Assembly (NCBI GenBank): GCA_030015575.1
Contig: CM057346.1
Location: 112,635,899 to 112,699,898 of the forward strand
Direction: 5' to 3'
Source of the DNA: Agapanthus africanus
Lineage: Eukaryota > Streptophyta > Magnoliopsida > Asparagales > Amaryllidaceae
DNA: 64,000 nt
The position numbers and the translations under genes are program-made. Position 1 is the stretch's first letter, and each line of letters begins with the position of its first letter. This document shows, one piece after another, positions 10,347 to 20,911 of the stretch. The notes under the pieces were generated by a model. It ran no database searches. It saw only the letters and a program-made list of their open reading frames with translations, and had not been told where the DNA came from.

Positions 10347-12080
10347 CATACTCACATACATATATGTATATATATATATATATCCCCATTTACACACAAG
10401 AAAATCAAATGTATGCGTGTGCGCGCGCGCGTGTGCCAATCTTTACTCCAGGGTTTCGCGATTAAGAAATTACACTAAGCACTATCTTACAATTACACTA
10501 AAATTAACCCGTGAACACCTAAAGCCTATCTTGATAATCATCCACGTATCACAATACACACACACACACATAACGTATTTATATATTACACTACGAAACT
10601 GCGGGGGTGCTATACGCTATCCACCCGACTTCCCCCGTAGATATATATCTACTCACCTTGATTTTTGCTTGCCGAAGTTGATGTCGCCATTCTCTTCCTC
10701 ATCGCCCGATGTCCGCGTGAAGGTGCCTACATATAAACATATAATATCGTAAACCGAAATCGCAGATAAAAATCAAAACGGCACACGAAACGCACATAGG
10801 TTAAAACCTATGGTCTACGCATGCAAGAAGAACTAATAACCCTCGACATCGATGTACAAATGCCAATCGATCGAGACAACACATAATTACCCAAGTTCAA
10901 GTTATAGAATTCGCAAAACCGAAATCAGAAACGATGTAAAACTCTTCCAGATTTTACCCTAGGTGAAATTAGCCAATTTTGCATATGGGGTAGGTCTAAT
11001 TTACTGAAAATGGAGCTATGGACCAAGCACGAACCTAATTGGAAGTACCCAGGCCGCAAATTGCGGCCATGCGGGATTTATTTGCGGCCATGTATGGGAG
11101 ATGGGGCCTCGGGTCTTTGGGGTATACTCCAAATCACCTGCACACCTCACAGTAAATGCTAAATATTTTTCAGGTGCCCCGGGTCACAGCAGACTCTAAA
11201 TATCATAACAATTCCTACAATATTCTGATATTGAGGTTTCTAAGTTCGAGTCTTGGGTTTAAATCTCTTGTTTCAGTCCATAAAACTAACACTATAGGGG
11301 TTAAGGTCCCTATTAAACTTCAATTGCACCTTCCCAATTCAAATCAAGCCCTAACCTCAACTTGGAATTTTCCAAGTTTACTAAACCTCACATAAACAAT
11401 TCTAAACTAAATTAGAAGCTAAAGTAAATGAATGACTATACTCAACTGCTCAAAATCTAAACTTTCTTGATCCAACATACTTGTAGTGAGCTTGTGTATA
11501 TTTTTTGTGAAGGGAATGAAGTAGTTTGATGTGGTTTTAGGGTTGATATGAGGGGTAGGAGGAGGTGGAAGGAGAAGGGTAGCCATGGTTGAGGAGAGGG
11601 AGGGAAAATGATGAAGAAAATAATGAAGGGGGACAAGGAGCCATGAATCAAGAAGACCCCTCACCCCCTCTCTCTCTCTTGCCCATATTTCTTTGTTTAT
11701 TCTTTTTCCTTTATCTTTTCTTTTCTTTTTAAAACCCAAAAATAATTAAAAACCCATATACATATCAAAGAAAACAAGATGCCATGGTTCAAAAATGAAA
11801 CAAGTTTTGTTGCATGTCATGATGCAAAAATCAAGCTTAATGCAAGATTAGTGAAAATTAGTCGAGTTTAGAAATAAACCTGTATATAATTAATTATAAA
11901 AATTTATAATTTGCCTAAATCACATAAATTCCTCAAAAAATCACCATTCAATTTAATTTTTCCAATATTTCCCAATTTATCGGTATATAATTATACCACA
12001 TCATTAAAATATTCATAATATTTATTATTTTAATTATATAAATTCCCAAAAATAATATTTTATTTTTCTGAAATTTTACA

Positions 12081-12134
12081 ATAGGGTATGCTACTTAAGG
12101 TTGTTTGACAACCCCCCTTAAGCATATACCCTAT
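12081..12134. repeat. 54-bp foldback next to the H LTR
   Basis: ATAGGGTATGCT is followed by CTTAAGG, a short centre, CCTTAAG and CATATACCCTAT. The halves are inverted copies with small slips. It starts on the first base after the H LTR end. The remaining 12135-12332 contains nothing I recognise. Confidence 0.75.
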
Positions 12135-12337
12135 ACTATCATTCACACTCTTATCATGTTTAATGATAAGCCACTTTCTGAAGTAATCATTTTAATCTCT
12201 TCGTTATTGTGTTTGTCTTAACGGTTTTTGCTTCTGATCCGCTTTCATATACTGTGCTTCATAATACGTTTGTAAGAGAGACGAACACGCATGATCAAGA
12301 GAGGTGAAGACATAGCCATGATTTGTTCGTCCGAGCC

Positions 12338-15300
12338 TGTAGCGTCTTGAAAAGTCGTTTTGGTGTTTTCCTGAAATTCGGTGAAAATTCGGTATTTTTC
12401 CGAAAACCGTCTTTCTTGTTATTTTGCAGTTTAGGGCTAATTATACCTAAAATGGATAGGTAATTGCTTGTTTTTAGTATCTAATGAGTTAATTATGAAA
12501 TTCTGGTCGTTTAAAAATTTTCCCTAATTTTTCAATTTTTTAATATTATTTTAAGCCGGTAAGAAAATACATTAAATTAGCGATAAATACAAATTTTTCC
12601 GGACTAATTTTAATCTTTAAAATTATGATAATTAAAATCTAGTGGTAACATAAATTTTTAGTATTTTATTTTGATTTTTAACTAATTTTTACTATAGAAA
12701 GCGAAATTATTGAATTTTAAGCTAAAACTTGCAAATATGAACTTGTAGGGGGTCTTTTTTGCATAGAACCTTTTTGTATTCACTCCCACTCACCCCCACT
12801 CCCCAAGGCCGGCCCCACCACTGCTGCAGCAGCCCCCATCCCTCTCTTTTTGACTTTTAAATCATGTTAATGAATTGTTTGGAGTAGGATTTAAATATAG
12901 TAATTTGCATGTGGGTTTTTAGTGAGATGTGAGAGCTTTGACCTTGGAAAATTCCACATAACTCTCCCCCACTCCTCCCCTTACCTCTCCTGGCCGAGAC
13001 CCGCACCCTCTCCCATTTCCATTATTTTCCTTCTCTTTCTCTCTCATTTTCTTCAAAAATTTGCAACAAAATTCAATAAAAATCAACAAATCCTTCACTT
13101 TTTCAACACAAAACCTTATTCCCTCTCTTCTCAAACCCAAATTGGTTCAAATCTTGGAGAAAGATGGTATCTTGGGAGGTTTTAGCAACTTAGGGATTGA
13201 TCTTTTGAGGTATAATTTCTAAATCAAATGGTTAAATTGTAGTTTAAAGTGTGCTAATTGAACTTTGAAAATTGTTTTGGAGTTAATTTTAGTGTTAATT
13301 GCATACTAGTTTTTTTAAAGTGAATGGTTTGAATTGAATTAGGGTTTAGAAACCATTATTTAGTTGATTAAATCTAATTGTTATCTAGTTGTTTTGCTAA
13401 CCTAATTTAGTAGGTTAACTTGCTAATTGAGTTATAAATTAGTGTTAATTTAAGGTTTTCATATATAGTTTGGATTAAGATTTGCTAGGTTATATAATTC
13501 AAGAAAGGGTTTATGTATGGAAAATAGGTTTTGAATCATTGCTAATGTGTTGTAATTATAGTGTTTGTAGATTGCTTGTAGTGTGGTTGGTTGTTCAAGC
13601 TTGATAGTAGTCTTTGTAGCAAATCGGCGATGTTGCACCGATTTTTGGAATGTATCTGCTTACTAGTTTTGTTATAAAATTATGTGATGGATTATTTTCG
13701 ACATCTTGATGATTGTGTTGGCTTATCCTATGACATTTAGGATGCGTGTGTGCGGATTTTTGAGTAGTCGGGTTTTAGTTTTGCCGGGCGACCAAATCGG
13801 CGATTTTTGGCAGTTTTTACGATTTTCGCGTATGTTCCGCGCACCCTGCGCACGTTGTACCTAGCTAGTGAACTTTAGTAGTTTCGTTTGGGTTTTGCGT
13901 CGTTCTTGATATGTAACCTTATGTTTGGTATTGATGTAAATTCCAGGTTCGGTCGCGGAGACGTCTGACGCGGCGCGAAAGGGAAAAGCGGTGATTGGAC
14001 ACAGCTAGCCAGGGATTCCTGTGAGTAGATGTAACATCTACGGGGGACTATCGTTGGATGGCGCAAGCCGCCCGATAGTTTTAGTAACTTACAAGATTCT
14101 TAGTGATATTAGTAATTAGGGGTGAAATACTTATATGATTATTTGCTGCATCCATGCATTATATTGACATACATATGCGAAACCGTTTTATAGGACACCT
14201 GCACCATTACCAGGGTTTTTATATGCAGCACGAGCACTATTCATGCTTACACACACACCCTGGTAATTGCCATGCCACCACACTAGATAACCTTTAAATT
14301 GAAACCTTTTACTAATTGATACTTAAAGTTGTGCTATTGCCTTTAATTCCTAAAAATGAAACCGTAGGATTGCTATTCATGTGCATGTACTTCATCATAT
14401 TAATTGTTCATGCTTAATCTATTAATCACACATCGCAACTTGATTATTGATACCATATGCATTCATTATCATTGATATATGCACTTATGAGGATTTCTTG
14501 AGATTTTAAGATATTTCTGGATTTCGGGGGAAAGCCGCAAAATTTCTAAACTTATTATATTTTTAAAATATGTAAATTGCGGTTTTCTAGTGATGTAAGT
14601 GTCGTCTACCATGAGTTTGCTGTGGTTTTGGAAATCCGTGTCGAGGAGTGGAGGAACCGTCACGGGTACATGGTGGGCCCGGTAAGGTACCCCGGGGCAA
14701 GAGGAATGTGGTGTTGACGTTGAGCCTGGCAGGGGACGGATTACCTACCGGTGACTGTTTGGCACGGCGGATATCCAGAGGATACCGACCGTGGCCGCGA
14801 GATGATGAGATTTGATTTTGAGCTGGGTCAGCCGGATGGCTGAGGCCAGAGACACTATGACATGGATTTATGAGATTTGAGACAGCTTTTGGGTGTCGTT
14901 GCTGGACACCGGTTCTCGTCGATTCTTTGATATTATGCTGGCATTCTAAAAGAGTTTCAAAAACAAAAGGAGATAGAATGTTTCTTATATATACCTATTG
15001 AGACCTCAGATGTTCATGTTGCATACATATTAGTACACTGATGTTGTATACACACCTGCTAGTGCATCCAGTCATACCTGTATTTTAGATGCTAGGATGC
15101 TTGTGTGCATGCATACGATAGCCTTTGTAGGTGTTATTTACTACTCACGAGTTGGCAACTCACCCCCGTTGTGCCACAGTCTTTTGCAGGTCCGCTCCGT
15201 CAGTTCAGTAGCGGCGGGCGCACTTGTTCTTTTGCCTCCTTTACCTGGACTCGAGGTTTTGCTCCTAGGTGGGTTATATCTTTATTTTTGTACCACCTTG

Positions 15301-15815
15301 TATATTCTTTGTATCTAGTACACTCCATCTACTGTATCTACCAGCATTATTGTATATTGACCTAGAGATGAGACTGTGAGATTAGTAGACTTTTATGCTG
15401 TATTTTGGGGTCGAGCTCACTTGAGTCGACATGCTGTTTTCTTATGCTTCATTATGATTATTTTGCTTGTTGTAATTTTATATTGCGTGGGATTTATGAC
15501 CGCCTTGTGGCGAAGAGCTAGCTCCCGCTTGGGGATGCCCTATTTTGTTGGATTCATATATATTTTGTTGTACCCATTTTGGGGGCCAGTATTTACAAAG
15601 GAGATTCTGCCGAAATTTTCGGAAAAATTGGTATTGTTTTTGAAAAGGGTTTTACATGACTTATTTGATAAACTCGCTTTCAATTGATTGGGTTTTCTTC
15701 ACTCTTTTGCTTATTTGGTTTGGTTTTCTGGGCTTTGGCTCTTATTTTACGGACGTCTTTAGACGTTTCGTAATCTTAAGTGCCAGTCACGTTCCGTACC
15801 CTGCGGGTCGTGACA
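12338..15815 (+). repeat. 5' LTR of G
   Basis: It begins TGTAGCGTC and ends GTGACA, four bases before the primer-binding site. The first 800 bases are AT-rich; the middle has inverted repeats at 14025-14041, 14047-14079 and 14206-14267; the end carries the GCCAGTATTTACAAAG block shared with H. The promoter is expected here, but I cannot place a TATA box with confidence. Confidence 0.95.
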
Positions 15816-15819
15816 AAGT

Positions 15820-15831
15820 TGGTATCAGAGC
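15820..15831 (+). other. Primer-binding site of G
   Basis: TGGTATCAGAGC matches the complement of the 3' end of plant initiator methionine tRNA, the usual minus-strand primer for this group. It follows the LTR end after AAGT. Confidence 0.93.
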
Positions 15832-16051
15832 GATAGGTTTTACCTTTTTGAGTGTAGGATGACCCTTGGTAGATGGAGTAAGTGACTTAAGTAGGGTAAC
15901 GTAGCGTGTGTATGTCCGCGGCATACTTACGATACGGTACTCCGCCTAAGTGACTTTAGGATATACTTGCTTGAAAATTCCTTCTTCAATTCCGTGTATC
16001 CTATGATCCTATTCCACTGTTCTTACTATCCGTTTTCCTGTAACAGCCACT
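15832..16051 (+). other. Leader of G
   Basis: A short untranslated leader of about 220 bases between primer site and gag. It shares several blocks with the decayed leader of H (7610-7735). No other feature seen. Confidence 0.7.
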
Positions 16052-19000
16052 ATGCCGCCGAAGGCTATGAGGGCACAAAGGGCTGCCGCCAGAGACGAGA
16101 TTCGAGCTGGCTCGTCCGAGACTAGGACTGAGCAGGTTGGTATGCCTACGCCGCAGGGACAGACCGATCCACCTTCCCCAGGCCGTATGGATAGGCTCGA
16201 GACTGGTATGGAGGAGTTGCGACAGATGATGGGAGGCATGCAGGAGCTACGTCAGATGGTAGGATCCCTAGTTGCAGCCAGTCGTACACCGAGGCCGGAT
16301 GACGTACCTACTGCATCACAGACGACCATGATACCTGCTCCTACTACTACCACCGTGACCATCCCGGTTTCACTACAGGATTTCATGAGGCTGAGACCTC
16401 CAGTATTCACCGGCACCGAGGCAGCGGAGGACCCACAGACGTTCCTTGACAGTTTAGCCAGGATCTGCCGTTCGCTGAGATGTTCGGATGATCGATGGGT
16501 AGAGCTTGCGAGTTTCCGACTAGAGGGTCTCGCGCAGACATGGTGGGAGTCAGTCTTGAGAGGTCGAGCTGCAGGTCTACCGCCTATGACGTGGGCCGAG
16601 TTTACAGCGGTCTTTCTAGCTCGTTTCCTTCCAGAGAGCGTTCGTGACGCCAGAGCTCGCAGTTTCGAGGCCTTAGTCAAGACACCTGGGATGACAGTGT
16701 CTGAGTATGACATCCAGTTTACACAGTTATCCCGATATGCTCAGTATTTGGTGGATACCGAGGAGAAGATGGTGAAGAGGTTCGTACAGGGACTTGATGC
16801 CCAGCTATATCTTGCCATTGGCGCCCAGCACTACGACACTTATTCAGCTGCTATGGATACGGCATTGCGGATGGAGGCACGCATATCACGGATTTCGGCC
16901 GTTTCTGGGCCGAAGAGGATTCGCACCGATGTACCGTCTCAGAGACAGCGCGCCAGATTCTTTCCGAGAGATAGGCCTGGCAGAGGATTTAGGCGGGGAC
17001 AGTTATATGGTTCTTATCCCCAGGGGCAGCAGCCGTCGCCAGGGTGTTTTGGGTGCGGGAGTTTGCACCATCTTGTCAGAGATTGTCCGGCGAGACGACA
17101 GGGAGCCGCGACAGTTCCGCATGTGACCCTACCACCATCACCACCCCCTCCTCAGAGAGCCCTACTTCCTACTACCGGCGATGCTCCACGCCAGTTAGGT
17201 GCACCCAGAGGCCGTGGACGCGGCGGTCCTGTTCAGAGAGGACGAGGAGGCAGAGGCCGAGGTCGAGGTCAGCCCGCTATCGGTGGAGGACAGGCCCGAG
17301 TTTTTGCTTTGACACCGCAGGATGCGCAGGCATCCAATGCCGTTGTGACAGGTACCTTTCCAGTTTGTTCTTTCGACGCACGGGTATTATTCGACCCAGG
17401 TTCCACACATTCGTACGTATCTACACACTTTGCACCGATGTTGGGCCGTGAGTCGTCGTCGTTAGATCATCCGCTTGTTGTTGTTACTTCGGTAGGCGAG
17501 TCGTTTGTCGCTCGGTTTGTATTTCGTTTGTGTTCCGTTCGTATCGGGGAGAGGGATTCATCAGTTGATTTGATTCTCCTCGATATGTTGGACTTTGATG
17601 TGCTTCTGGGCATGGATTGGCTAGCCACTTGTTATGCTTCGGTGGACTGCCGTGAGAAGGCAGTCATATTTAGCTTTCCGGGAGAGTCAGTCCTTGTTAT
17701 TCAGGAAGACCGCAGCGTCACCCTTCCCAGCTTAATTTCGTCTTTTCGCGCTGGTCAGCTCTTGCGGAAGGGATGTCGGGGATTCTTAGCGTATATTTAT
17801 GATACTCGAGCTGCAGAGGTTCCGTTGGACCGGGTCCCGGTAGTTCGTGAGTTCCCTGATGTTTTCCCTGATGAGCTACCTGGGCTACCGCCTGAGCGCG
17901 ATGTTGAGTTCTGCATTGATTTGATTCCCGGCTCGGGGCCTATTTCTATACCGCCTTATCGGATGGCCATGGCAGAGCTTCGAGAGCTGAAGGATCAGTT
18001 GCAGGATTTGTTAGATAAGGGGCTTATTCGACCGAGTGTTTCTCCGTGGGGTGCTCCGGTCCTGTTTGTCAAGAAGAAGGATGGAAGTTTGCGCTTATGT
18101 ATCGACTACCGCCAGCTGAACAAAGTTACCGTTCGGAACAGATATCCGTTGCCGCGCATTGATGATTTGTTCGACCAGCTTCAGGGTGCGGGGTATTTTT
18201 CGAGGATCGACTTGCGATCAGGATACCATCAGCTGCGAGTTCGACAGGAGGATATACCGAGGACAGCTTTCCGCACGCGCTATGGCCACTACGAGTTTTT
18301 GGTGATGTCGTTCGGACTCACCAACGCCCCAGCAGCATTCATGGATTTGATGAACCGTACATTCAGGCCGTATCTTGACTTGTTCATCATCGTGTTTATC
18401 GACGATATCTTGGTGTACTCCCGGAGCAGAGAGGAGCACGAGCAGCATTTGCGGATTACGTTACAGACTCTGAGGGAGCACCAGCTGTTCGCGAAGTTCT
18501 CCAAGTGTGCATTCTGGCTGGACAGCGTCGGATTCTTGGGTCACGTGGTTACGAGAGACGGCATTTGTGTGGACCCGAAGAAGATTGAGGCTGTTCAGCA
18601 GTGGCCCCGACCTACATCGGTTACTGAGATCCGTAGTTTTCTAGGCTTGGCGGGCTACTACAGGCGTTTTGTTCAGGACTTCTCCCGTATAGCTGCACCG
18701 TTGACCGGTTTGACCCGGAAGGGAGTTCCTTTCATCTGGACTGAGGAGTGCGAGCGCAGTTTTCAGCAGCTACGGACTTGTTTGACTACGGCGCCGGTAT
18801 TATCTTTGCCTTCGGGATCAGGCGGATTTGTTGTCTACTGTGATGTGGGATTAGGATGCGTATTGATGCAGCATGGCCGGGTGATCGCTTATGCTTCTCG
18901 GCAGTTGAAGAAGCATGAACAGAACTACCCCACTCATGATTTGGAGATGGCTGCAGTGGTCTTTGCCCTGAAGATTTGGCGACATTACCTTTACGGCGAG

Positions 19001-20911
19001 TCGTGTCAGATATTCACCGATCACAAGAGCTTAAAGTACATATTTCAGCAGCGAGACCTGAACCTCAGACAGCGTCGTTGGATGGAGTTGGTGAAAGACT
19101 ACGACTGCGAGATCTTATATCACCCCGGCAAGGCAAATGTGGTGGCAGATGCGTTGAGTAGGAGGCCCGGGGGAAGTCTATCCTTTTTGCGCGCAGTGCA
19201 GAGGCAGTCGTCAGCATATTGGCAGATGTTATGCGACAGCCGAGTTGAGTTCGAGTTCATTCAGATAGGGGGACAGCTCGCGCATGTTCGTGCACGCCCA
19301 CAGTTGCTTGACCGTAGATATGAGGCACAGCGCAGTGACGACCGTTGCTCAGAGATCATGGCACAGATGGGACAAGGCAGATTTTCCGAGTTCGTGATTG
19401 ATGATCAGGGGATTTTACGATATGGATCTAGACTGTGCGTACCAGATGCTGATGGATTGCGGCGCGACATTCTTGAGGTGGCACACCGATCAGTGTATAG
19501 TGTCCACCCCGGTTCCACCAAGATGTACCATGATATGAGAGAGACCTACTGGTAGGACGGGATGAAGAGGGACATTGCGGAGTTCGTTTCGAGATGCCTG
19601 ACTTGTCAGCAAGTCAAGGCCGAGCACCAGAGGCCCGCAGGAGAGCTACAGCCGTTACCCATTCCAGAGTGGAAATGGGAGCAGATTTCGATGGATTTCG
19701 TTGTGGGTCTACCCAGGACCAGTCGAGGGTACGACTCCATCTAGGTGATCGTGGATAGATTGACGAAAGCGGCTCACTTCCTGCCAGTGAAGACGACTTT
19801 CAGCTTCGCTCAGTATGCTCAGCTCTATATTGACGAGATCGTGCGACTACATGGCGTACCGACTTGTATTGTGTCAGATCGAGGCACTCAGTTTACCAGC
19901 CGACTTTGGCAGAGACTTCAGGAGGCTTTGGGCACTCGTTTGAGCTTCAGCACAGCGTTTCATCCGCAGACAGACGGACAGTCAGAGCGGACCATTCAGA
20001 CTCTTGAGGACATGCTCAGAGCGTGCGTTTTAGACTTTGGTGGTAGCTGGGATCGTCATTTACCTCTAGTGGAGTTCTCCTACAACAACAGCTTCCAGGA
20101 TACTATTCAGATGGCACCTTTCGAGGCATTGTATGGGAGGAGATGCAGATCGCCCGTCTGTTGGATAGAGCTCAGCGAGAGCAGCATTTTGGGGCCGCAG
20201 CTTGTTGAGGAGACGACAGCGAAGATACAGTTGATCCGAGACCGGATGAGAGCGGCTCAGAGCAGGTAGAAATCCTATGCGGACAGGCGTCGTCGCAGGT
20301 TAGAGTTCGCAGTTGGCGACCATGTTTTTCTGAGGGTCTCTCCGATGAAGGGCGTGATGCGTTTTGGGCGAAAGGGGAAGCTTAGCCCTAGATTCGTAGG
20401 TCCCTTCGAGATCCTCGAGCGTGTTGGCACTGTTGCATATCGTTTGGCTCTTCCTCCCAGCTTTCCCGATGTTCACCCCGTCTTCCATGTTTCGATGCTC
20501 CGCAAGTACCTTCACGACCCTTCGCATGCGATTCAGCACCCGACAGTCCAGCTAGAGCGCGACCTTTCTTTTGCAGAGCAGCCGGTGGCCATCCTGGATC
20601 GGCAGGTGAAGAAGTTGAGGTCGAAGATTATACCAACCGTCAAGGTCCTTTGGCGTAGCGCGAACAGCGAGGAGGTTACCTGGGAGGCCGAGGGCGAGAT
20701 GAGGAAGAAATATCCCCATCTCTTTGAAGGTACGCGTAGTTATATTTTTAAATTCGGGGACCGAATTTCTTTAAGGGGGGAAGATTGTAGCGTCTTGATA
20801 AGTCGTTTTGGTGTTTTCCTGAAATTCGGTGAAAATTCGGTATTTTTCCGAAAACCGTCTTTCTTGTTATTTTGCAGTTTAGGGCTAATTATACCTAAAA
20901 TGGATAGGTAA
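16052..20911 (+). pseudogene. gag-pol of Gypsy element G (fossil, about three breaks)
   Basis: The polyprotein region reads, in order: gag with a retrotransposon gag domain (about 16370-16860); a CCHC zinc knuckle [14 protein letters not shown] near 17045; Arg/Gly-rich linker; aspartic protease around [10 protein letters not shown] near 17390; reverse transcriptase (about 17900-18600) with YRQLNK, GYHQLRV and FIDDILVYS; RNase H (about 18750-19160) with [10 protein letters not shown]; integrase (about 19400-20250) with its zinc-binding part and core (SDRGTQF, then TDGQSERTIQ); and a C-terminal chromodomain-like stretch near 20560-20740. The chromodomain and the order protease-RT-RNase H-integrase indicate a chromovirus, most like Tekay/Del. 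Most domains are well kept; the region has about three breaks. The last frame continues through the polypurine tract about 125 bases into the 3' LTR. Confidence 0.93.
20773..20785 (+). other. Polypurine tract of G
   Basis: AAGGGGGGAAGAT directly precedes the TGTAGCG start of the 3' LTR. It is the expected primer for plus-strand synthesis and fixes the LTR boundary. Confidence 0.9.

Larger units (their letters stand above)
4814..12080 (-). mobile_element. Gypsy element H, minus strand, no pol recognised (fossil)
   Basis: Reading on the minus strand: a 4.3-kb LTR (12080-7742), a leader with decayed gag start (7741-7380), a piece resembling a Copia leader (about 7010-6640), a gag-like stretch (6526-6173), a palindrome array (5953-5492), a polypurine tract (4826-4814) and the end of the other LTR. 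LTR and leader are collinear with element G, which places H in the same Tekay/Del-like group. I see no protease, reverse transcriptase or integrase in the roughly 2.9-kb interior, so H resembles a non-autonomous, gag-bearing element of the TR-GAG or LARD kind. It is old and broken throughout. Confidence 0.7.
7742..12080 (-). repeat. 5' LTR of Gypsy element H
   Basis: It is collinear with the G LTR along its length: CCGAAATTTTCGG and the GAAGAGCTAGCTC block (8038-8140), the ACTCACGAGTTGGCAACTCA block (8485-8520), the hairpin at 9441-9506, the hairpin at 10637-10652, and the ACA end at 12080. At 4.3 kb it is longer than the 3.5-kb G LTR because of AT microsatellites and extra sequence. Divergence from G is high. 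The left LTR cannot be paired with it well enough to date the insertion. Confidence 0.7.

Noticed and set aside
10144-10752. A 202-codon + strand frame
   Set aside because: It runs through AT and AC microsatellites in the H LTR and its product is low-complexity, so it is a chance frame.
11419-11739. A 106-codon minus-strand frame beginning with a Lys-rich stretch
   Set aside because: It lies in the H LTR at a place where G has only pyrimidine-rich non-coding sequence.
15820-15831. tRNA gene fragments at the TGGTATCAGAGC sites
   Set aside because: These are primer-binding sites next to LTR ends; no cloverleaf surrounds them.
16252-16713. A 153-codon frame antisense to the G gag
   Set aside because: It is a shadow of the conserved gag on the other strand with no features of its own.
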